DNA from: Planctomycetota bacterium
GTDB taxonomy: Bacteria > Planctomycetota > UBA1135 > GCA-002686595
Direction: 5' to 3'
Assembly (NCBI GenBank): GCA_014237855.1
Contig: JABACD010000007.1
Coordinates: 1-64,000, forward strand
DNA length: 64,000 bases
Within the stretch, counting starts at the first letter, position 1, and the number at the start of each line of letters is the position of its first letter. The notes under the pieces are model-generated. The model was not told where the DNA came from. It searched no databases and saw only the letters and a list, made by a program, of their open reading frames with translations. Of this stretch, positions 42,835-52,794 are shown one piece after another. A program made the position numbers and the translations under genes.

Positions 42835-45097
42835 AATCGATGGTGAGTGTCGAGAGACCCTCTGGTAAGTCCAACCTGACGATCAGCTCGGCATCTCTCT
42901 CGAGCACGGTGCCGGCGTCAACCCTCAACATCAGTCGAGGCGTTCTGTATTCTCGCTCGCCCTGAACCTCATACGATTCGGCCAGTGCACGAAAGTAGAG
43001 GGTCTGGGCTGCCGGAGCCCTCAGCTGGATTGTTCGCTGCAAGCCGGGGCTGTTCGTACCCTGGACCGGCACCGTACGGTCCTCGATCTCCACCTCACCA
43101 CAGCCATAGCGAAGGGTCGGAACCTCATCAGGACCGAGAGAGTATCCCAGAAACCTGTAACCAAGCTGACGGGGATAGAGCGGGTCGGGGTTGATCGGGT
43201 TCTCGTCGCTGACCACCGGACGCAAGGGCCAGGGCGACTCCTGCTCCTCCAGAAGAACAAACGAGACATCACGGGGCAGCTCGATCGGGCGCGCCGCCGG
43301 CTGAAAGCCTCCCGCCCCCTGCCCGTCCCAGCGAACAGAGACGAAGCCTCCACGCCAGATTCCTGAGAGGCTCCCGTTGTTGGCATCGAAGGCATAATTC
43401 AGGCCGTCGGGAAAGCCAACCGCGATGCCGCGGAAGCCCGCAATCCCGCTGCGGCCTCGGTAGGTGCGGGGCCCATCGCTGACCTCCAGCACCGAGCGTG
43501 GAACATCGATTCCGTCAGGCACCCGCGCTGACGTACCCAGCGACAGGTAGTACCAGATGGCCTGGATCTGAGCACTGGTCTCACCGTCGAGGATGCCCTG
43601 GTGCACGGCAACACCATCAGGCCATGAGTCAGGCATGACGATGCCCGGGCTGAATCGCTGAGGTGCGACCAGAAAGGCTGCGAACCAGTCCGGTTGCAAT
43701 CGCTCGCTGGCAAGGATCAGATCGATGCCGGCGAAGTTGGCCGACGGCCGGCCTTGAAACTCATGGCAAGAGACACAGGCCAGGCCCCCAGTGCCAAGTA
43801 GTTCACGTCCGGCCTCTCGCGCCGCCCGCCTTGCGTCCTCATCAGCGGGGCCTGGCATCTCCTGGGCAGCGACCTGCGAGATGTCTGCAACCTCCAGGAG
43901 CTGCGGCAGGCTGGCCAGATTGGCCGCCCCAAAACGTGGCATGCGTGTATGCATGTACGGGCGCACCGAGCGTCCATCGAAGATCACCTTGCGTAGCCAT
44001 TGTGGACTCAGCTTGGCACCCACAAGGGTCAGTGATGGGGGAATCCTGGCCTGCTCACCCAGGTCCGGCTCGTCCGTACCAAAGTAGGAGAGCAAGGCAG
44101 GTGCAACCCCCCCGTACCCGTCACGCTCATGGCAGGCAATGCAGTTGAAGCTGGTCAGGATGTGCGCAACGCCAGTCTCGGCTCGTTCGTCAGCACCCGG
44201 TGATCGGAGCCAGGCCTGGAGCGCCCTCCGCTGACTGCTATCGAGCCAGAAAGCAGGGGCTGCCCGGGGGTTGTCGGAGAGACAGCCGGCACTCAGGTCT
44301 TGCAGCGCAATCGGGGGCAGCGGGCTGGCCTCGGGGAGGCTTGACTGGTGACAGGCGATACACCCCAGAGCCTCGAAGTGCTCGCGCCCTTCCTCCACCA
44401 GCCCGGCGTCAACCACCAGAGGAGCGCTGGCCGGCAGCTCTTGAGAGCGCAGCAGGTAGCTGGCAATGGCCCTGGACTCATCACGACTGAGCCCCATGTC
44501 AGGCATGCGGCCCGATGGCCTCAGGCGCAGTGGATTGAGCAGGAACTCGCTCAGTCCAGCGACCCCGAACTTGGCGGGGACGTGCTCCAACCCTCGAGCC
44601 GTCTCGCCCTGGGGCTGGTTCTCCAGCGGTGCATGGCAGGCGACACAGCCCACGGAATGGAAGAGATCCCGACCCTGGTCGATCAGGCCCTCATCAACTG
44701 CAGCGCGCTTGAAATCAGCCTCCGAACTGGAGGAGAGGAAGTGCGCCAGGGCCACCGCGATCTCCCTGCGAGACTCCTCACTCTTCGCCTGCAGCAAGCT
44801 CGGCATGCGTGTTCCTGGATGCACGGAGCGGGGCTCGGAGAGGTACGACTGCAGGTACTCTGGATCGATGCGAGCCCCGGTCTCGGTCAGGTCAGGGCCC
44901 ATCGCGACGGGGTTGATCGGCTCCCCACCTCCATCATGACAGGCCGCACAATGCAGCTCCTCGAACAGGACCCTCCCGACCGCATGTTCATTGAGGGGCT
45001 GCTTGCTCAACAGGCCGGGAACGACCGGGGCCCAGTCCTGGCTGGGCATGGCGATCGACGTGGAGAGGAACAATAGCGGGGCAATTGAACAGATCAC
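42818..45097 (-). CDS. Exported five-heme c-type cytochrome
   Basis: About 759 residues. Five CxxCH sites are spread along the chain as CAACH, CVACH, CIACH, CIACH and CVSCH, each in a small cytochrome c module with distal Met-rich motifs such as RMPSL, RMPDMG and TRMPRF. The C-terminal 230 residues have no heme and are beta-rich (FRGIAVGFPDGLNYAFDANN), possibly a binding domain. Proteins with repeated PVC cytochrome modules carry electrons between periplasmic dehydrogenases and terminal acceptors. The GTG at 45097 is chosen because a signal peptide follows directly (ICSIAPLLFLSTSIAMPS); a TTG at 45154 is in frame but adds charged sequence. It overlaps the ThuA-propeller gene by 17 bases and follows a gluzincin gene. 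Confidence 0.84.
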   Translation of the reverse strand: MICSIAPLLFLSTSIAMPSQDWAPVVPGLLSKQPLNEHAVGRVLFEELHCAACHDGGGEPINPVAMGPDLTETGARIDPEYLQSYLSEPRSVHPGTRMPSLLQAKSEESRREIAVALAHFLSSSSEADFKRAAVDEGLIDQGRDLFHSVGCVACHAPLENQPQGETARGLEHVPAKFGVAGLSEFLLNPLRLRPSGRMPDMGLSRDESRAIASYLLRSQELPASAPLVVDAGLVEEGREHFEALGCIACHQSSLPEASPLPPIALQDLSAGCLSDNPRAAPAFWLDSSQRRALQAWLRSPGADERAETGVAHILTSFNCIACHERDGYGGVAPALLSYFGTDEPDLGEQARIPPSLTLVGAKLSPQWLRKVIFDGRSVRPYMHTRMPRFGAANLASLPQLLEVADISQVAAQEMPGPADEDARRAAREAGRELLGTGGLACVSCHEFQGRPSANFAGIDLILASERLQPDWFAAFLVAPQRFSPGIVMPDSWPDGVAVHQGILDGETSAQIQAIWYYLSLGTSARVPDGIDVPRSVLEVSDGPRTYRGRSGIAGFRGIAVGFPDGLNYAFDANNGSLSGIWRGGFVSVRWDGQGAGGFQPAARPIELPRDVSFVLLEEQESPWPLRPVVSDENPINPDPLYPRQLGYRFLGYSLGPDEVPTLRYGCGEVEIEDRTVPVQGTNSPGLQRTIQLRAPAAQTLYFRALAESYEVQGEREYRTPRLMLRVDAGTVLERDAELIVRLDLPEGLSTLTIDYELLP

Positions 45098-45186
45098 CCG
45101 CTCAGCGTAAGGCCGCGTACCTGCCCTTGCCCAGGATCTAGACTCCAAATTCAAGGGACGACTCCAGCCTCAAGACTGACCCGATC

Positions 45187-46236
45187 TCAGCTCTGCTCCA
45201 GAGATGACAGCACGGCCAGCTGATCCTCTTCGGACAGCTCCATGAAGCTCGCGAAAGCAGCATAGAATTCCTGCTTGGACGAGACTCGGGCGAAACTGCA
45301 GAGAGCAGCCTCCCAGCCAGCACTCTTGGCCGCTGGATAGAATACTTCGCGGAGTCCACAGACCCGTCGCTCTGCTGAGCGATGAACCATGAAGACCATG
45401 GCCCAGGCGCCACCGTCATAGGCCAGACCACGGTAGTGCTCTTCAACTTCGGCAGGGGCACTCTCGATCTCCTCCATGTCCCAGATCCCCAGTCCCGCGT
45501 CGGTAGCGGCACGGGCGCTATCCAGTGACCACAGCATGACCTCGCCCCAGTCGCGCAAGCCCTCACGATAGGGGATCCAGACCTCCGTGAACATCGCTCC
45601 ACCCTCCATGATCCAGGTCGGCAGTGGGCCCAGCGAGCTCTGGAAGACGTGGGTGTATTCATGGATCCCACGCACAGTGGCGTCCGAGATCACAGCATCG
45701 CTCTCATGCCAGAGGTGATTGTTGATGAAGACCAGCTCGGCCTGGGGTGGATCGAGGGCTGAGAGGTAGGAGAGGAAGGCCTCCGACTCTCCGCGCTCCA
45801 GTACGTCCAGCAGGCGCGCTCCATCGCGCTGCATGCAATCCTCGAAATGAGCATCTCCTAGCCCCCTGCGGGTACTGCAGTAATCACGAAGGAACACCTC
45901 CCTTGCAGCAGCAGATAGCTCTGTCCCGTCCTCTTTCCCGAGGACGTGGACATGCACTGGACCAAAGCTCCCGTAATAGTCGCGCGCTAGCTCCACTCCC
46001 TCGCGCACTCTGTACATCCACACCGGGTCATAGCCCTCGATCAGGTGATACTCAGGGCCTTCCAACATCGGCCGCAGCGGCTGGAAGTCACGCCAGCGCT
46101 CGGAGGTTGCGAGTGCACCCGAGGCATCAGCGGCCTGTTCCTGGCTGTGGCAGGCGACAGGTGTGAGGGCCAGGAGAGCTCCGATCAAGAGAGCCAGAGT
46201 GGCTGACGAGGCAAGCTTTCTCAGGTTCCAGTTCAT
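45187..46236 (-). CDS. Exported gluzincin-like metallopeptidase
   Basis: 349 residues. The N-terminal hydrophobic stretch ends ALTPVAC, an imperfect lipobox, so it may be a lipoprotein. The zinc motif HEYTH is at 192-196, and Glu211 in TWIMEGGAMFTEVW is a fitting third ligand, as in gluzincins of the M1/thermolysin type. Residues 55-160 contain a region with FGPVHVHVLG typical of this peptidase-like fold. Substrates are unknown. It lies upstream of the five-heme cytochrome and ThuA-propeller genes on the same strand and is divergent from the porin gene, leaving about 90 bases for two promoters. Confidence 0.75.
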   Translation of the reverse strand: MNWNLRKLASSATLALLIGALLALTPVACHSQEQAADASGALATSERWRDFQPLRPMLEGPEYHLIEGYDPVWMYRVREGVELARDYYGSFGPVHVHVLGKEDGTELSAAAREVFLRDYCSTRRGLGDAHFEDCMQRDGARLLDVLERGESEAFLSYLSALDPPQAELVFINNHLWHESDAVISDATVRGIHEYTHVFQSSLGPLPTWIMEGGAMFTEVWIPYREGLRDWGEVMLWSLDSARAATDAGLGIWDMEEIESAPAEVEEHYRGLAYDGGAWAMVFMVHRSAERRVCGLREVFYPAAKSAGWEAALCSFARVSSKQEFYAAFASFMELSEEDQLAVLSSLEQS

Positions 46237-46326
46237 GGATGCACGCAGGTCTGCTGAGGCCGGAGAACTGAGGACTGGGGGATAATGCGATGGCAGAACA
46301 GGGCCCAGACATCATATCCTCAACAG

Positions 46327-47772
46327 ATGAACAGCCGGTTCCAGCAAGACGAAGAGCGCCTTCCAAGGTCTGCACCTGGGAGCAGCGCCATCCCGCGCCG
46401 CGCTCTGGCCTTTCTCTTGCTGCTGCAATTCGTTCCTTGCGCGCAGCCTCTGGCCGGCAACACCGAACAGGACTCGAAGACCCAACAGCCGGATCATTCC
46501 ATCCAGGAGGTTGCCTCCTCTGCCAGCGGGACGCCCACGGACGATTCCGGATCCGCTGGCAGCTCGGAAGAACTTGAGGATCTGTCCCAGGCCAGGCCCT
46601 TCCGCTGGACCAGACGCGCAGTCATGGCCCTGATCACGGGACGTCAGACCTTCACTCTCCTTGATGAGAAGGCCAGGTTCAGGTTTGGTGTCGGCCTGCG
46701 CCTGGACGGCACCACTGGATCAGAGTCCAAACAGGTTGAAGATCAGTTCGGCAGAATCGACTCATCCCTCAAGGTGCGCAGCCTGCGATTGAAGTCACAT
46801 GGAAGCATCTACGACATGATCTATGCTGTCTCAATCGAGCTGGGAACCGAGCTCTCCCTTCGCGATGCCTGGGTCGATAGCGAAGAGGGCGGGCTCTCGA
46901 TCTGGGGGCAGAGCCTGGGCCGCTTTCGAGTCGGACACCAGAAGGAGCCCTTCAGCTTCGAACGTCAGACAAGCACGGACTACATCAGCTTCCTGGAACG
47001 CTCACTTCCAGTCGCCACCTTCGCCCCCGACCATAGCCTCGGTGCCGCGCTCCACGGCGTGACCGAGGATCGCAGACAGCAGTGGTCTCTGGGTTTCTTC
47101 TCCTTCGGTAGCAGCGGACAGGATCAGGACTCCAAGTCCGCCTTCTCGGTGACCGGGCGCTGGACAGGTCTTCCCATCTACGAGGATGACGGCAAGACCC
47201 TGCTTCATATCGGAGCCTCCATCAGCGGCCGAAGTCCATCCGGCCGAACTCGCTACTTCGCCCGCCCAGAAGCCCGCTACGTGGCCCCGTATGCCGAGAC
47301 CAACAACATCGACGCCAGTGGTATCCAGCTCTACGGGGCCGAGCTCGCCATGGTCAAGGACGCGCTCTGGGCACAGGCTGAGTGGATCATCTCGAAGCTG
47401 GAGGCAGCAGAGGTTGGAAACCCAACATTCAATGGACAGTACATCCAGGTGGGATGGTTTCTCACGGGTCAGTCAAGGCCTTACCGCAGGGCAGGCGGTG
47501 TCTTCGATAGCTTTCGCCCGGAGTTCGCCTACGCGGGGCGAGGCCAGGGCGCACGGCTTCTCGGCGGCGCCTATGAGCTGGTCGGACGCTACTCGAGGGT
47601 CGACCTCAATGACGCCGGCCTGCAAGGCGGTGAACTCCATGACCTCACCGTTGGCTTCAACTGGTACCTCCGTGCGGATACGAAGATCAGCCTCAACTAC
47701 ATCTATGCCGACCCTGAAGATCGAGGGCACGCGCAGATCGCGTTGATTCGACTCCAATACGCCCCCTGGTAA
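46327..47772 (+). CDS. Outer-membrane porin of the OprO/OprP family
   Basis: About 481 residues. The signal peptide (RALAFLLLLQFVPCAQPLAG) is followed by a Ser/Thr/Glu-rich linker of about 60 residues and then an amphipathic beta-barrel. Diagnostic stretches are KARFRFGVGLRLDG near the start, SLGRFRVGHQKEPFSFERQTS in the middle, and DLTVGFNWYLRADTKISLNY with the terminal IRLQYAPW, ending in an aromatic residue as outer-membrane barrels do. This is the phosphate/pyrophosphate-selective porin family; the ion carried here is not known. The presence of a classic porin supports a diderm envelope. ATG 46327 was chosen over 46285 to give a shorter n-region; no strong ribosome site is seen for either. 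Confidence 0.84.
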   Translation: MNSRFQQDEERLPRSAPGSSAIPRRALAFLLLLQFVPCAQPLAGNTEQDSKTQQPDHSIQEVASSASGTPTDDSGSAGSSEELEDLSQARPFRWTRRAVMALITGRQTFTLLDEKARFRFGVGLRLDGTTGSESKQVEDQFGRIDSSLKVRSLRLKSHGSIYDMIYAVSIELGTELSLRDAWVDSEEGGLSIWGQSLGRFRVGHQKEPFSFERQTSTDYISFLERSLPVATFAPDHSLGAALHGVTEDRRQQWSLGFFSFGSSGQDQDSKSAFSVTGRWTGLPIYEDDGKTLLHIGASISGRSPSGRTRYFARPEARYVAPYAETNNIDASGIQLYGAELAMVKDALWAQAEWIISKLEAAEVGNPTFNGQYIQVGWFLTGQSRPYRRAGGVFDSFRPEFAYAGRGQGARLLGGAYELVGRYSRVDLNDAGLQGGELHDLTVGFNWYLRADTKISLNYIYADPEDRGHAQIALIRLQYAPW

Positions 47773-47904
47773 ACAATCCCGCTCGTTCAACCGCTGGGCA
47801 GGCTGGATCGGCAATAATTCCCTGTCAGGTTCCGTCCCAGGATCTCGAGCAATCCCGTCGCCAGACGAAGGCCTCCAAGACCCCCTCAGTTCAAGCAGGC
47901 ATCC

Positions 47905-49398
47905 ATGAAGCTCAAGGCCCGACCGCTGCTGGCCATTGCAGGCATCCTGGTCACAGGAGGCTTGCTGGTTCAATTGTTCTCCTCGGACGCAGCCTCGCCA
48001 GAGCCGCCCATCACTCGGTCGACAGGGCCACTGGCGGCCCCCGAGGGTCTGGACAGTTCCCCAGCTCCGATCACAACCGAGGCCTTCAACTCCTCAAGTC
48101 GGGCGGCTCAGGAAACGGCATCACAAGCTGGTCCTGCACTGGAGGGGGGGGCTTCGGGGTACTTCATTCATGGCCTCGTTCTCGATGAGCAAGGAGAACC
48201 TGTGACCCTTGCCGAGATCCTGATGTACCCACTATCGGAGACACCGCAGGTCTTCGAGTTCAAGGACAAGAGCGCAAGGGAAACAGACTCGGACCTCCAG
48301 GGTGAGTTCACCATCCGCCTCCAGTCACCCGGCCACCTTGTGGTCAGGGCCAAGACCTCGACAGGCGAGGTCAGTCCCCACCGATACCTCGAGGTCAGCT
48401 CCAGCTCCCCGGTCCACGAGATCACCCTCGTTGTCTCCAGGCCTGCTTCAATCAGGGGTAAAGTGGTGGAACTCGACAATCAGCCAAGCGAACGCGTGGA
48501 GGTGGTCTGCCTTGTTCAGGAGGTCGCCAGTGAGATGGACAGGCCCTCAAGGCTGTCCAATCCGGATCTTCATGGCTGCTTGTGGGCGATAACGGATCAA
48601 GATGGGCACTTCGAGTTCAACCCGGCCCTGCACGACGCCACGTATGTCATCCGAGCAACTTCCGTGCGGAGGACAAGGCCACAGGGAGACAGCTCCGACC
48701 AGCTCTCCAGGTCACGAGCCTGGGAACTTTGGAGCGCTGAGGTTCGCGGCGTACAGGAGGGCGACTCCGAGGTCTGGCTTGTCCTGGAGCCACCCTCCAC
48801 AGAAGCTTCACGCCTGGTTCTGGAGTGTCAGAGTGACAACGGGGGGCGCCTCCCCATGAAGTTGCACTATCGGCTCTGGGAGATCACAGCCAACGGTGGC
48901 TTTGTCAACGAACACATCAAGACGGTGCCCATGAAGAGCGATGGGCTGATCACGATTCCACACTTGATCCCCGGCGCTCGTTACAGCCTCAGCCTGGCGG
49001 AAGCGAGCTTCCAAACACGCCAGCATCTACCGCCCTTCGTTGCCAGAGAAGGAGAGATGCGCCTACCAGTACAGGTTCCTGGGCAATTCCATGCGCAGAT
49101 CAATCTGGTTGATCCAAACGATCGTCTCTCCGAAGGAGCCTGCCTCTCCTTCATGAGAGAAGGCCAAGGTGGCTCCAACAGCGGACTGGGGGCAATCAAC
49201 ATCAGCAAGTTCCGGCCCCAGCTTCGATTCAGCCTGTCGCCGGGGCCCTTCACCATCGTCATCGAACCAAGGGTCAAGAATAGCGCCTCCGCCACAGGAG
49301 ACAGCTCACAGCACAAGCTTACCTGGAGGGAGGCCACCACAACCCAGGTCTACATGATGCCGTTCCACGACGAGGTCTTCACAATCACCATCCCCTGA
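47905..49398 (+). CDS. Membrane-anchored carboxypeptidase-regulatory-like protein
   Basis: 497 residues. One hydrophobic segment at about 8-24 (LLAIAGILVTGGLLVQLF) anchors the protein, followed by a Ser/Pro/Ala-rich linker of about 60 residues. Residues about 88-260 hold two regulatory-like beta-sandwich repeats (GLVLDEQGEPVTLAEILMYP; SIRGKVVELDNQPSERVEVV). The remainder is beta-rich without a known motif. It has the same overall plan as the larger protein at 25139-28495, although direct sequence likeness is limited to the repeats. The gene sits between the porin and an exported esterase, with gaps of more than 90 bases, so it may be a single-gene unit. Confidence 0.7.
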   Translation: MKLKARPLLAIAGILVTGGLLVQLFSSDAASPEPPITRSTGPLAAPEGLDSSPAPITTEAFNSSSRAAQETASQAGPALEGGASGYFIHGLVLDEQGEPVTLAEILMYPLSETPQVFEFKDKSARETDSDLQGEFTIRLQSPGHLVVRAKTSTGEVSPHRYLEVSSSSPVHEITLVVSRPASIRGKVVELDNQPSERVEVVCLVQEVASEMDRPSRLSNPDLHGCLWAITDQDGHFEFNPALHDATYVIRATSVRRTRPQGDSSDQLSRSRAWELWSAEVRGVQEGDSEVWLVLEPPSTEASRLVLECQSDNGGRLPMKLHYRLWEITANGGFVNEHIKTVPMKSDGLITIPHLIPGARYSLSLAEASFQTRQHLPPFVAREGEMRLPVQVPGQFHAQINLVDPNDRLSEGACLSFMREGQGGSNSGLGAINISKFRPQLRFSLSPGPFTIVIEPRVKNSASATGDSSQHKLTWREATTTQVYMMPFHDEVFTITIP

Positions 49399-49408
49399 AG
49401 CCGCCAGT

Positions 49409-49427
49409 CGATCGCCACCAGCGATCG
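49409..49427 (+). terminator. Short hairpin after the regulatory-like gene
   Basis: CGATCGC and GCGATCG form a perfect 7-base stem with loop CACCA, starting 10 bases past the stop at 49398. No T run follows, so this is only a possible terminator. Confidence 0.4.
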
Positions 49428-49497
49428 GTGGACTCCTTACGGAATTTCCAGCAGTGCGCTAACATGGGAGAGCCAGCTGGCCCACCCTGCACTCCCC

Positions 49498-51564
49498 ATG
49501 CCCAAACTGCTCCCTCTCTTGCTTGTCGCCATGGGTGCCCAGCTGCATGCGCAGGGAACCATCCTGACAGATATCGTCTACAAGACTGTCAACCAGGCTC
49601 CCCTGCGGCTCGACCTGTACCAGCCTGACAGCTCCGGGCCACACCCTCTCGTGCTTTGGATTCATGGTGGGGGGTGGTCCTCGGGGACCAAGGCAGTCTC
49701 GATGACGCGCATTTCCGGTCTGCTCGATGCGGGAATTGCGGTCGCCAGCCTCGACTACAGGCTGACCAGTCAGGCGAGCATCTTCGGCGCTGATGAGGTG
49801 CTCTTCCCAGCCCAGCTCGAGGATGTTCAGGACGCCCTCTTGTTCCTTCGCCAGAATGCCACGCGGTATCAACTGGATCCCAGTCGGTTTGGTGCCTGGG
49901 GAACTTCGGCTGGGGGCCACCTGGCCGCCTTGGCCGGGACTCGGGGAAGCGCGGACGATCCCCAGGGTGACACCAGTCTGCAGGCTGTGGGGGATGGCTA
50001 CGGTCCGACTGACTTCTTCACCATGGATGCCGACGCCCAGCTCGCGGGTTGTGCCAACCCGGTCGTGCACGATGAGCCAGGCTCACCGGAGTCCCGACTC
50101 GTGGGTTTCGACGGCCCCGGAGAGGGCATCGGGGTCCTGCGGAACCATCCGGAGCTGCCCGAGTACGGGCTGGTCTTGGACGCCAGCCCCCTTGGCTTCA
50201 TCGACCCCACTGATCCCCCTCTGCTGATCGTCCACGGCCAGGCGGATTGCGTGGTGGCGAGCCCCCAGTCCCCACGGTTGGTCGCTGGCTACCAGGCACT
50301 TGGTCTTCAGGTTGAACTGATCACCCATGCTGGAGCCCACCAGCTTCCCGTTGATCTGGTGGACGACTTCTGGGTCTTCTTCATCGAAGAGCTGGGGGGA
50401 GATCGACCACCAACGCGCATCACGGTCGCAAACGAACACTTCAGCACGGGCCTTGCCCGGCCCCTGGATGATCAGGCAGTACCCCAGGACCTCGACAACG
50501 AGACCGTGGTCCAGGCCAGCTACCTCTGGGGAGGCTTCAATGCCAGCAGCACAACCGGAGCCTTGCCACACGCGGTGGGCCTTGATCTCCATCCAGCAGT
50601 CTCCTCCAACGGGGGGGCCTTGCTCTTCAACGCCGGCGCCCTTGAGGAGGGCTCGCGGGCCTACACTCACCTGGGGGCGATCGCTGACATCTCCGAGGAC
50701 CCGCTGCTTGAACTCGACATCAGCAAGGCGAACATGCCAGGTGGCGCCAGGGTGCGCGTCCTCTTGCGCGATGCTCAGTCCTGGTGGAGCTCCTCCCTGG
50801 TGTCGACTCCCGAAGTACCTGGAGCCAGCCCCTCCCAGCTCCTGCAGGTTCAACTGGAGGACCTCAACTGGAGAATCGTTGCGACGAACACCGGCGCGGG
50901 TGCCGACATGAACGAGCTGGACGACGGCGGAGAGGCTGGCCCAACGGTTCTTGGCGGCACGGGAACCCCCATGCTCACAGGCGTCGATGGCATCGGCCTC
51001 GAGATGGGTCCAGGCAATGATCTCTCAGGAATGCTGGCGGTAGATGAGCTCGTCTTGAGCACCGAAGCTCCCGGCGTCGCTTTCTGCTCGGCAGCCGACA
51101 AGATCGCTGCAGCCTGCCCTTGTGGAAATCTCGGTGGAAGCGGACAGGGCTGCTCCAATTCGAGTGGTGTCGGCGCCCAGCTCTTCGCTTCGGGCTCCCG
51201 CTCCATCACCTCCGCCAACCTCGCACTGCACGTTGTCGGCGCGCTGCCGAACAAGCCGGCGCTCTTCTTCCAGGGCACCATTCCCGTGGCGGAGGGGGCT
51301 GGCATTGCCTTCGGCGACGGTCTGCGCTGCGTGGGCGGCGCCATCCTTCGCCTGCGGGTGGGCATCTGCGACGGCCAGGGGCAGCTGGCCAGTGACGGGT
51401 CGGCCGGGGTGCTCCCCAGCGGAGCATTCGACGTCGCTCAAGAGGGATTGGCAACAGCTGGAGAGCTGCTGCACTACCAGCTCTGGTACCGGGATACGCC
51501 AACTGCGTCTTGCGGCTCCGGCTTCAACCTGTCCAACGGATATCGTGTCCACTGGCGACCCTGA
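49498..51564 (+). CDS. Secreted alpha/beta-hydrolase esterase with recurrent C-terminal domain
   Basis: 688 residues. A Sec signal (LLPLLLVAMGAQLHAQG) is followed by an esterase of the BD-FAE/carboxylesterase type: oxyanion motif WIHGGGWSSG, YRLTSQ, nucleophile elbow GTSAGGHLAAL, acid region LLIVHGQADCVV and His in AGAHQLPVDL. Residues about 300-520 form a beta-rich, laminin-G-like middle domain that includes VGLDLHPAVSSNGG. Residues about 523-688 are the domain shared with the proteins at 13999 and 56463: CPCGNLGGSGQGCSN, FGDGLRCVGG, YQLWYRD and GFNLSNGYRVHW. The middle domain may bind carbohydrate; the C-terminal domain may be a sorting or surface tag. Acyl substrates are not known. Confidence 0.85.
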   Translation: MPKLLPLLLVAMGAQLHAQGTILTDIVYKTVNQAPLRLDLYQPDSSGPHPLVLWIHGGGWSSGTKAVSMTRISGLLDAGIAVASLDYRLTSQASIFGADEVLFPAQLEDVQDALLFLRQNATRYQLDPSRFGAWGTSAGGHLAALAGTRGSADDPQGDTSLQAVGDGYGPTDFFTMDADAQLAGCANPVVHDEPGSPESRLVGFDGPGEGIGVLRNHPELPEYGLVLDASPLGFIDPTDPPLLIVHGQADCVVASPQSPRLVAGYQALGLQVELITHAGAHQLPVDLVDDFWVFFIEELGGDRPPTRITVANEHFSTGLARPLDDQAVPQDLDNETVVQASYLWGGFNASSTTGALPHAVGLDLHPAVSSNGGALLFNAGALEEGSRAYTHLGAIADISEDPLLELDISKANMPGGARVRVLLRDAQSWWSSSLVSTPEVPGASPSQLLQVQLEDLNWRIVATNTGAGADMNELDDGGEAGPTVLGGTGTPMLTGVDGIGLEMGPGNDLSGMLAVDELVLSTEAPGVAFCSAADKIAAACPCGNLGGSGQGCSNSSGVGAQLFASGSRSITSANLALHVVGALPNKPALFFQGTIPVAEGAGIAFGDGLRCVGGAILRLRVGICDGQGQLASDGSAGVLPSGAFDVAQEGLATAGELLHYQLWYRDTPTASCGSGFNLSNGYRVHWRP

Positions 51565-51637
51565 CGAGCGACAGACTGCTGCCGTTTGACCAGCCACCAT
51601 TTCCTACTGCGCTTTACTCCCTCCAAAGAGAGACCCC

Positions 51638-52606
51638 ATGTATCTCAACTCCTCGATCCGACTCGCGGGCTCCCGCCTCCTTGCAGGGCCAGCACTACTG
51701 GTTGGCCTGGCCCTCACCGCCAGCGGCCAGCCTGCTGTTCAATCCACCAATGGCTTCCAACAAGCCTCAACCCTTCCCGACCTCAGCGGCCTCGCCTTCG
51801 TGGGCAATGGACGCTTCCTTGCTGTCCACGACGCCAAGAACCCCGACGAGCTGAGCCGGCCTCGAGTCAGTCTCCTCCAGGCTCCCTCAGACCTTGCCGG
51901 CATTCTCTGGAAGCCCCTGGACATCAACTGGAACGGCATGGAGAGCAGCGACCTCGAGAGCGTCGCTCGCATCCCCGGGACCAATCGATATCTCCTGGCG
52001 GAGAGCGGAGACAATGGGGACCAGGAGTTCCGGCGGATCTTTCGTGGACGGCTGGCTGGGACTCAGCTGCACATCGAGCGAGTGGTCTTCTGGCCAGTTC
52101 CCGTCTACAACGTGGAGGCCACCGCCGTTGCTCGGCTGCACAACGCCTTCTACTTCATCTACGCGGAGCGCGCGGACAACGCACCTTCCACCGATTTGAA
52201 GTGGGCAGCCCTCGACCCGATCAAGATGGAGTTCGGCTCCTTCCAGTCCGTCAAGCTGGCCAACCCCGACCCGACCAACACGGTCCGTGCCGTGGTGGGG
52301 CTCGACGTGGACCGCCTCGGGAGGCTCTACACGATCTCTTCCTTCGATCCAGAGACGGCAGGCCTCCCCGGCGATCCGGACCTCGGCCCCTTCCGCAGCT
52401 CGGTCTGGCGGGTTGGAAGGATTCGTCGCCTTCAGGGACAGGCGACCATTCAGCTGGCGCCAGAACCCACCCAGATTGCGAAGATCGATGGCTTCAAGGC
52501 CGAGTCAGTCGCCATTGCCTTCCAGGGTCACCAGCAGACCATCTACGTGGGCTTCGATGACGAGGACTACGGCGGGACCATGCGCCCCATGCCCCCGACG
52601 AACTGA
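51638..52606 (+). CDS. Secreted esterase-like/phytase-like propeller protein
   Basis: 322 residues with a signal peptide (LLVGLALTASGQPAV). The pattern DLSGLAFVGNGRFLAVHD, MESSDLESVARIPGTNRYLLAESGD and ESVAIAFQGHQQTIYVGFDDE is that of the esterase-like or phytase-like beta-propeller family, which reads as repeated blades around a metal-dependent centre. No enzyme role can be proved. The gene follows the esterase after 73 bases on the same strand and ends before a strong hairpin shared with the convergent BNR gene. It lacks the recurrent C-terminal domain found in its neighbour. Confidence 0.68.
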   Translation: MYLNSSIRLAGSRLLAGPALLVGLALTASGQPAVQSTNGFQQASTLPDLSGLAFVGNGRFLAVHDAKNPDELSRPRVSLLQAPSDLAGILWKPLDINWNGMESSDLESVARIPGTNRYLLAESGDNGDQEFRRIFRGRLAGTQLHIERVVFWPVPVYNVEATAVARLHNAFYFIYAERADNAPSTDLKWAALDPIKMEFGSFQSVKLANPDPTNTVRAVVGLDVDRLGRLYTISSFDPETAGLPGDPDLGPFRSSVWRVGRIRRLQGQATIQLAPEPTQIAKIDGFKAESVAIAFQGHQQTIYVGFDDEDYGGTMRPMPPTN

Positions 52607-52677
52607 CAAGTTCATTCCTGATCAACGGGCCGACCGACATCGAACCGTTAGCACTAGCTGACGGACTAGCTGGGGAC

Positions 52678-52712
52678 ACCAGGTGGGGGAGACTCGCCCC
52701 CCCCCACCTGGT
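52678..52712. terminator. Bidirectional terminator hairpin between convergent genes
   Basis: ACCAGGTGGGGG and CCCCCACCTGGT form a perfect 12-base stem around an 11-base loop. It lies between the stops of two convergent genes (52606 on plus, 52795 on minus), where a two-way terminator is expected. T runs on either side are poor. Confidence 0.65.
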
Positions 52713-52794
52713 CTGGCCCTTCTGGCCTCGCCCCCTTCTTCGCTGGAGCCGATTCCATTCCCTTGATGGTGCTCCGGATCCCGCTGATCACCCT

